A stretch of 64,000 bases of DNA from Acidihalobacter aeolianus. GTDB taxonomy: Bacteria > Pseudomonadota > Gammaproteobacteria > DSM-5130 > Acidihalobacteraceae. The translations under genes and the position numbers were made by a program. The notes under the pieces are model-generated. The model was not told where the DNA came from. It searched no databases and was given only the letters and a program-made list of their open reading frames with translations. Positions 62,846 through 64,000 of the stretch are shown here, one piece after another (the stretch's first letter is position 1; each line of letters starts with the position of its first letter). The stretch is from the NCBI RefSeq assembly GCF_001753165.1, contig NZ_CP017448.1, forward strand, positions 62,001 through 126,000. Direction: 5' to 3'.

Positions 62846-63814
62846 ATGGAGCTGAGCGCAATTCGTTTGCTGGTCGAGGCCGAGATGCGGGCCGTGGACG
62901 AGCACATCATTCGCCATCTGCGCTCCGATGTGATCCTGATCAACCAGTTGGGCAGCTACATCGTCGATAGCGGCGGTAAGCGCCTGCGCCCCCTGTTGGC
63001 TCTGCTCAGTGCCAAGGCCTGCGGCTACGCCGATACGGGGCATATCGGCCTGGCAGCCATCATCGAGTTGATCCACACGGCCACGCTGCTGCACGACGAC
63101 GTCGTCGACGATTCGCAGCTGCGCCGCAACCGCGAAACCGCCAATGCCATCTGGGGCAACGAGGCCGCCGTGCTGGTCGGCGATTTTCTCTATACTCGTG
63201 CCTTCCAGATGATGGTCGACCTCGGCAGCATGCGAATTCTGGATATTCTCGCCCAGGCAACCAACACCATTGCCGAAGGCGAAGTGCTGCAATTGCTCAA
63301 CTGCAACGACCCGGACACCACCGAGGCGAGCTACATGGAGGTCATCCACTCCAAGACCGCCAAGCTGTTCGAGGCTGCGACGCAGATCGGCGCGGTTCTG
63401 GCCGGGCGCCCCGAGGCCGAGGAACAGGCACTGGCTGCCTACGGGATGCACGCGGGCACCGCATTCCAGCTCATCGACGACGTCCTAGACTATCGCGCCT
63501 CGGCCGAGCAGATGGGCAAGAACGTGGGCGACGATCTGGCCGAGGGCAAGCCGACCCTGCCACTGATCTACGCGATGCGCAGCGGCAACGAAGCGCAGCG
63601 TGATGTCATCCGCAAGGCGATCGAACAGGGCGGTCTGAATCGGCTGGACGAGGTGCTTGATGCCATTGAATCGACCGGCTCTATTGCGTACACTGAGTCG
63701 GTTGCGCGGCGCGAAGCGCAGCTTGCCGCCTCACAGCTCGATGTCCTGCCGGATTCCCCGTACAAGGAAGCGCTGGTCTCGCTGACACGCGTGGCCGTGG
63801 AGCGGCAATCCTGA
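62846..63814 (+). CDS. ispB: Octaprenyl diphosphate synthase
   Basis: A 322-residue trans-prenyltransferase that makes the side chain of ubiquinone. The first Asp-rich motif is LLHDDVVDDSQLRR, the second is FQLIDDVLDY, with GGKRLRPLLALLSA before. The chain length is not readable from sequence, and octaprenyl is the family default in gammaproteobacteria. Stop is 25 bases ahead of tRNA-Pro. Confidence 0.94.
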   Translation: MELSAIRLLVEAEMRAVDEHIIRHLRSDVILINQLGSYIVDSGGKRLRPLLALLSAKACGYADTGHIGLAAIIELIHTATLLHDDVVDDSQLRRNRETANAIWGNEAAVLVGDFLYTRAFQMMVDLGSMRILDILAQATNTIAEGEVLQLLNCNDPDTTEASYMEVIHSKTAKLFEAATQIGAVLAGRPEAEEQALAAYGMHAGTAFQLIDDVLDYRASAEQMGKNVGDDLAEGKPTLPLIYAMRSGNEAQRDVIRKAIEQGGLNRLDEVLDAIESTGSIAYTESVARREAQLAASQLDVLPDSPYKEALVSLTRVAVERQS

Positions 63815-63838
63815 GCGTCGGGCGGTAAAATTTAGATT

Positions 63839-63915
63839 CGGAGTGTAGCTCAGCTTGGTAGAGCACTGCCTTCGGGAGGCAGGGGTCGAAGGTTCGAATC
63901 CTTTCACTCCGACCA
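63839..63915 (+). tRNA. tRNA-Pro (CGG)
   Basis: A full cloverleaf: acceptor CGGAGTG pairs with CACTCCG, followed by discriminator A and an encoded CCA. D-arm GCTC/GAGC, anticodon stem CTGCC/GGCAG around loop TTCGGGA (anticodon CGG) and T-loop TTCGAAT. A terminator follows. Confidence 0.96.
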
Positions 63916-63925
63916 AATCAGCAGT

Positions 63926-63964
63926 AACGAAGAAGCCCCGGCCCTGTGCCGGGGCTTCTTCGTT
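63926..63964 (+). terminator. Rho-independent terminator of tRNA-Pro
   Basis: A 17-bp perfect stem AACGAAGAAGCCCCGGC / GCCGGGGCTTCTTCGTT with a five-base loop, placed ten bases after the tRNA. Confidence 0.85.
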
Positions 63965-64000
63965 TACGGCGTTCAGGCCTGCGTGCAGCGGCGTGCCTGG

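Noticed and set aside
63839-63964. tRNA-Pro as an island insertion site
   Set aside because: The tRNA is complete, its terminator is in place and no duplicated 3' fragment of it occurs in the window.

Overview
The window is most consistent with a gammaproteobacterial chromosome from a sulfur-oxidising, probably chemolithoautotrophic organism of the Ectothiorhodospiraceae/Acidihalobacter kind. This rests on the high-GC core, the UUG-started rpsT, the lspA-ileS-ribF-murJ and obgE-rpmA-rplU-ispB neighbourhoods, a sulfide:quinone-oxidoreductase/TusA/DsrE cluster and a full assimilatory sulfate operon. The lineage is an inference from protein resemblance and not a search result.

Layout. 1-2.6 kb is the end of an AT-rich genomic island. 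It holds a tyrosine-integrase fragment, a broken hypothetical gene and a Sll1717-type P-loop ATPase, and stops at a 3' fragment of tRNA-Phe followed by a hairpin. 2.6-12 kb is a sulfate-assimilation operon (tauE-like, cysH, cysJ, cysI, peroxiredoxin, cysG, sat) with a divergent cysB-type regulator. 12-26.5 kb is an accessory zone. It carries small membrane and J-domain proteins, a Tat-exported cupredoxin and a copper-resistance block (MerR regulator, CopA, DUF302, CopZ, glutaredoxin, SHOCT, TlpA-like, Sel1). It then has three mobile elements: a decayed IS1182-type copy with an intact IS21-family element nested in it (5-bp target duplication), and an IS66-family element (8-bp target duplication) sitting in the loop of a palindrome.

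26.5-39.4 kb starts with a HAD phosphatase and an acetyltransferase, followed by the most unusual part of the window. That part is a HutC/GntR-type regulator, an AprA-like flavoprotein, an AprB-like ferredoxin, a HEAT-repeat protein, a 7Fe ferredoxin and a 1148-residue Nfn-like flavoprotein. An SsuABC/NrtABC-type ABC importer follows, whose binding protein ends in a NosL-like domain. Three copies of one 16-bp motif (AACATRTYATRACARG) lie before the regulator, the large flavoprotein and the binding protein, so the locus looks like one regulon that imports a small (probably sulfur-containing) anion and processes it by electron transfer. No function is established from the sequence alone.

39.5-64 kb is mostly core: ppsA and its regulator, a lexA-like/Y-family polymerase module with its own operator, glcDEF, rluE-like, lspA, ileS, ribF, a sigma-54-dependent sulfur cluster (dsrE-like, tusA, sqr-like, DUF1641) with its enhancer-binding regulator, murJ, rpsT, proB, obgE, rpmA, rplU, ispB and tRNA-Pro(CGG).

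How the genes fit together. Reduced sulfur is handled by the sqr/tusA/dsrE set, and sulfate is assimilated through ATP sulfurylase, APS reductase and siroheme sulfite reductase. The AprAB-like locus may feed a third sulfur source. The glcDEF genes and the HAD phosphatase could handle glycolate, and ppsA/ppsR controls the pyruvate-PEP node.
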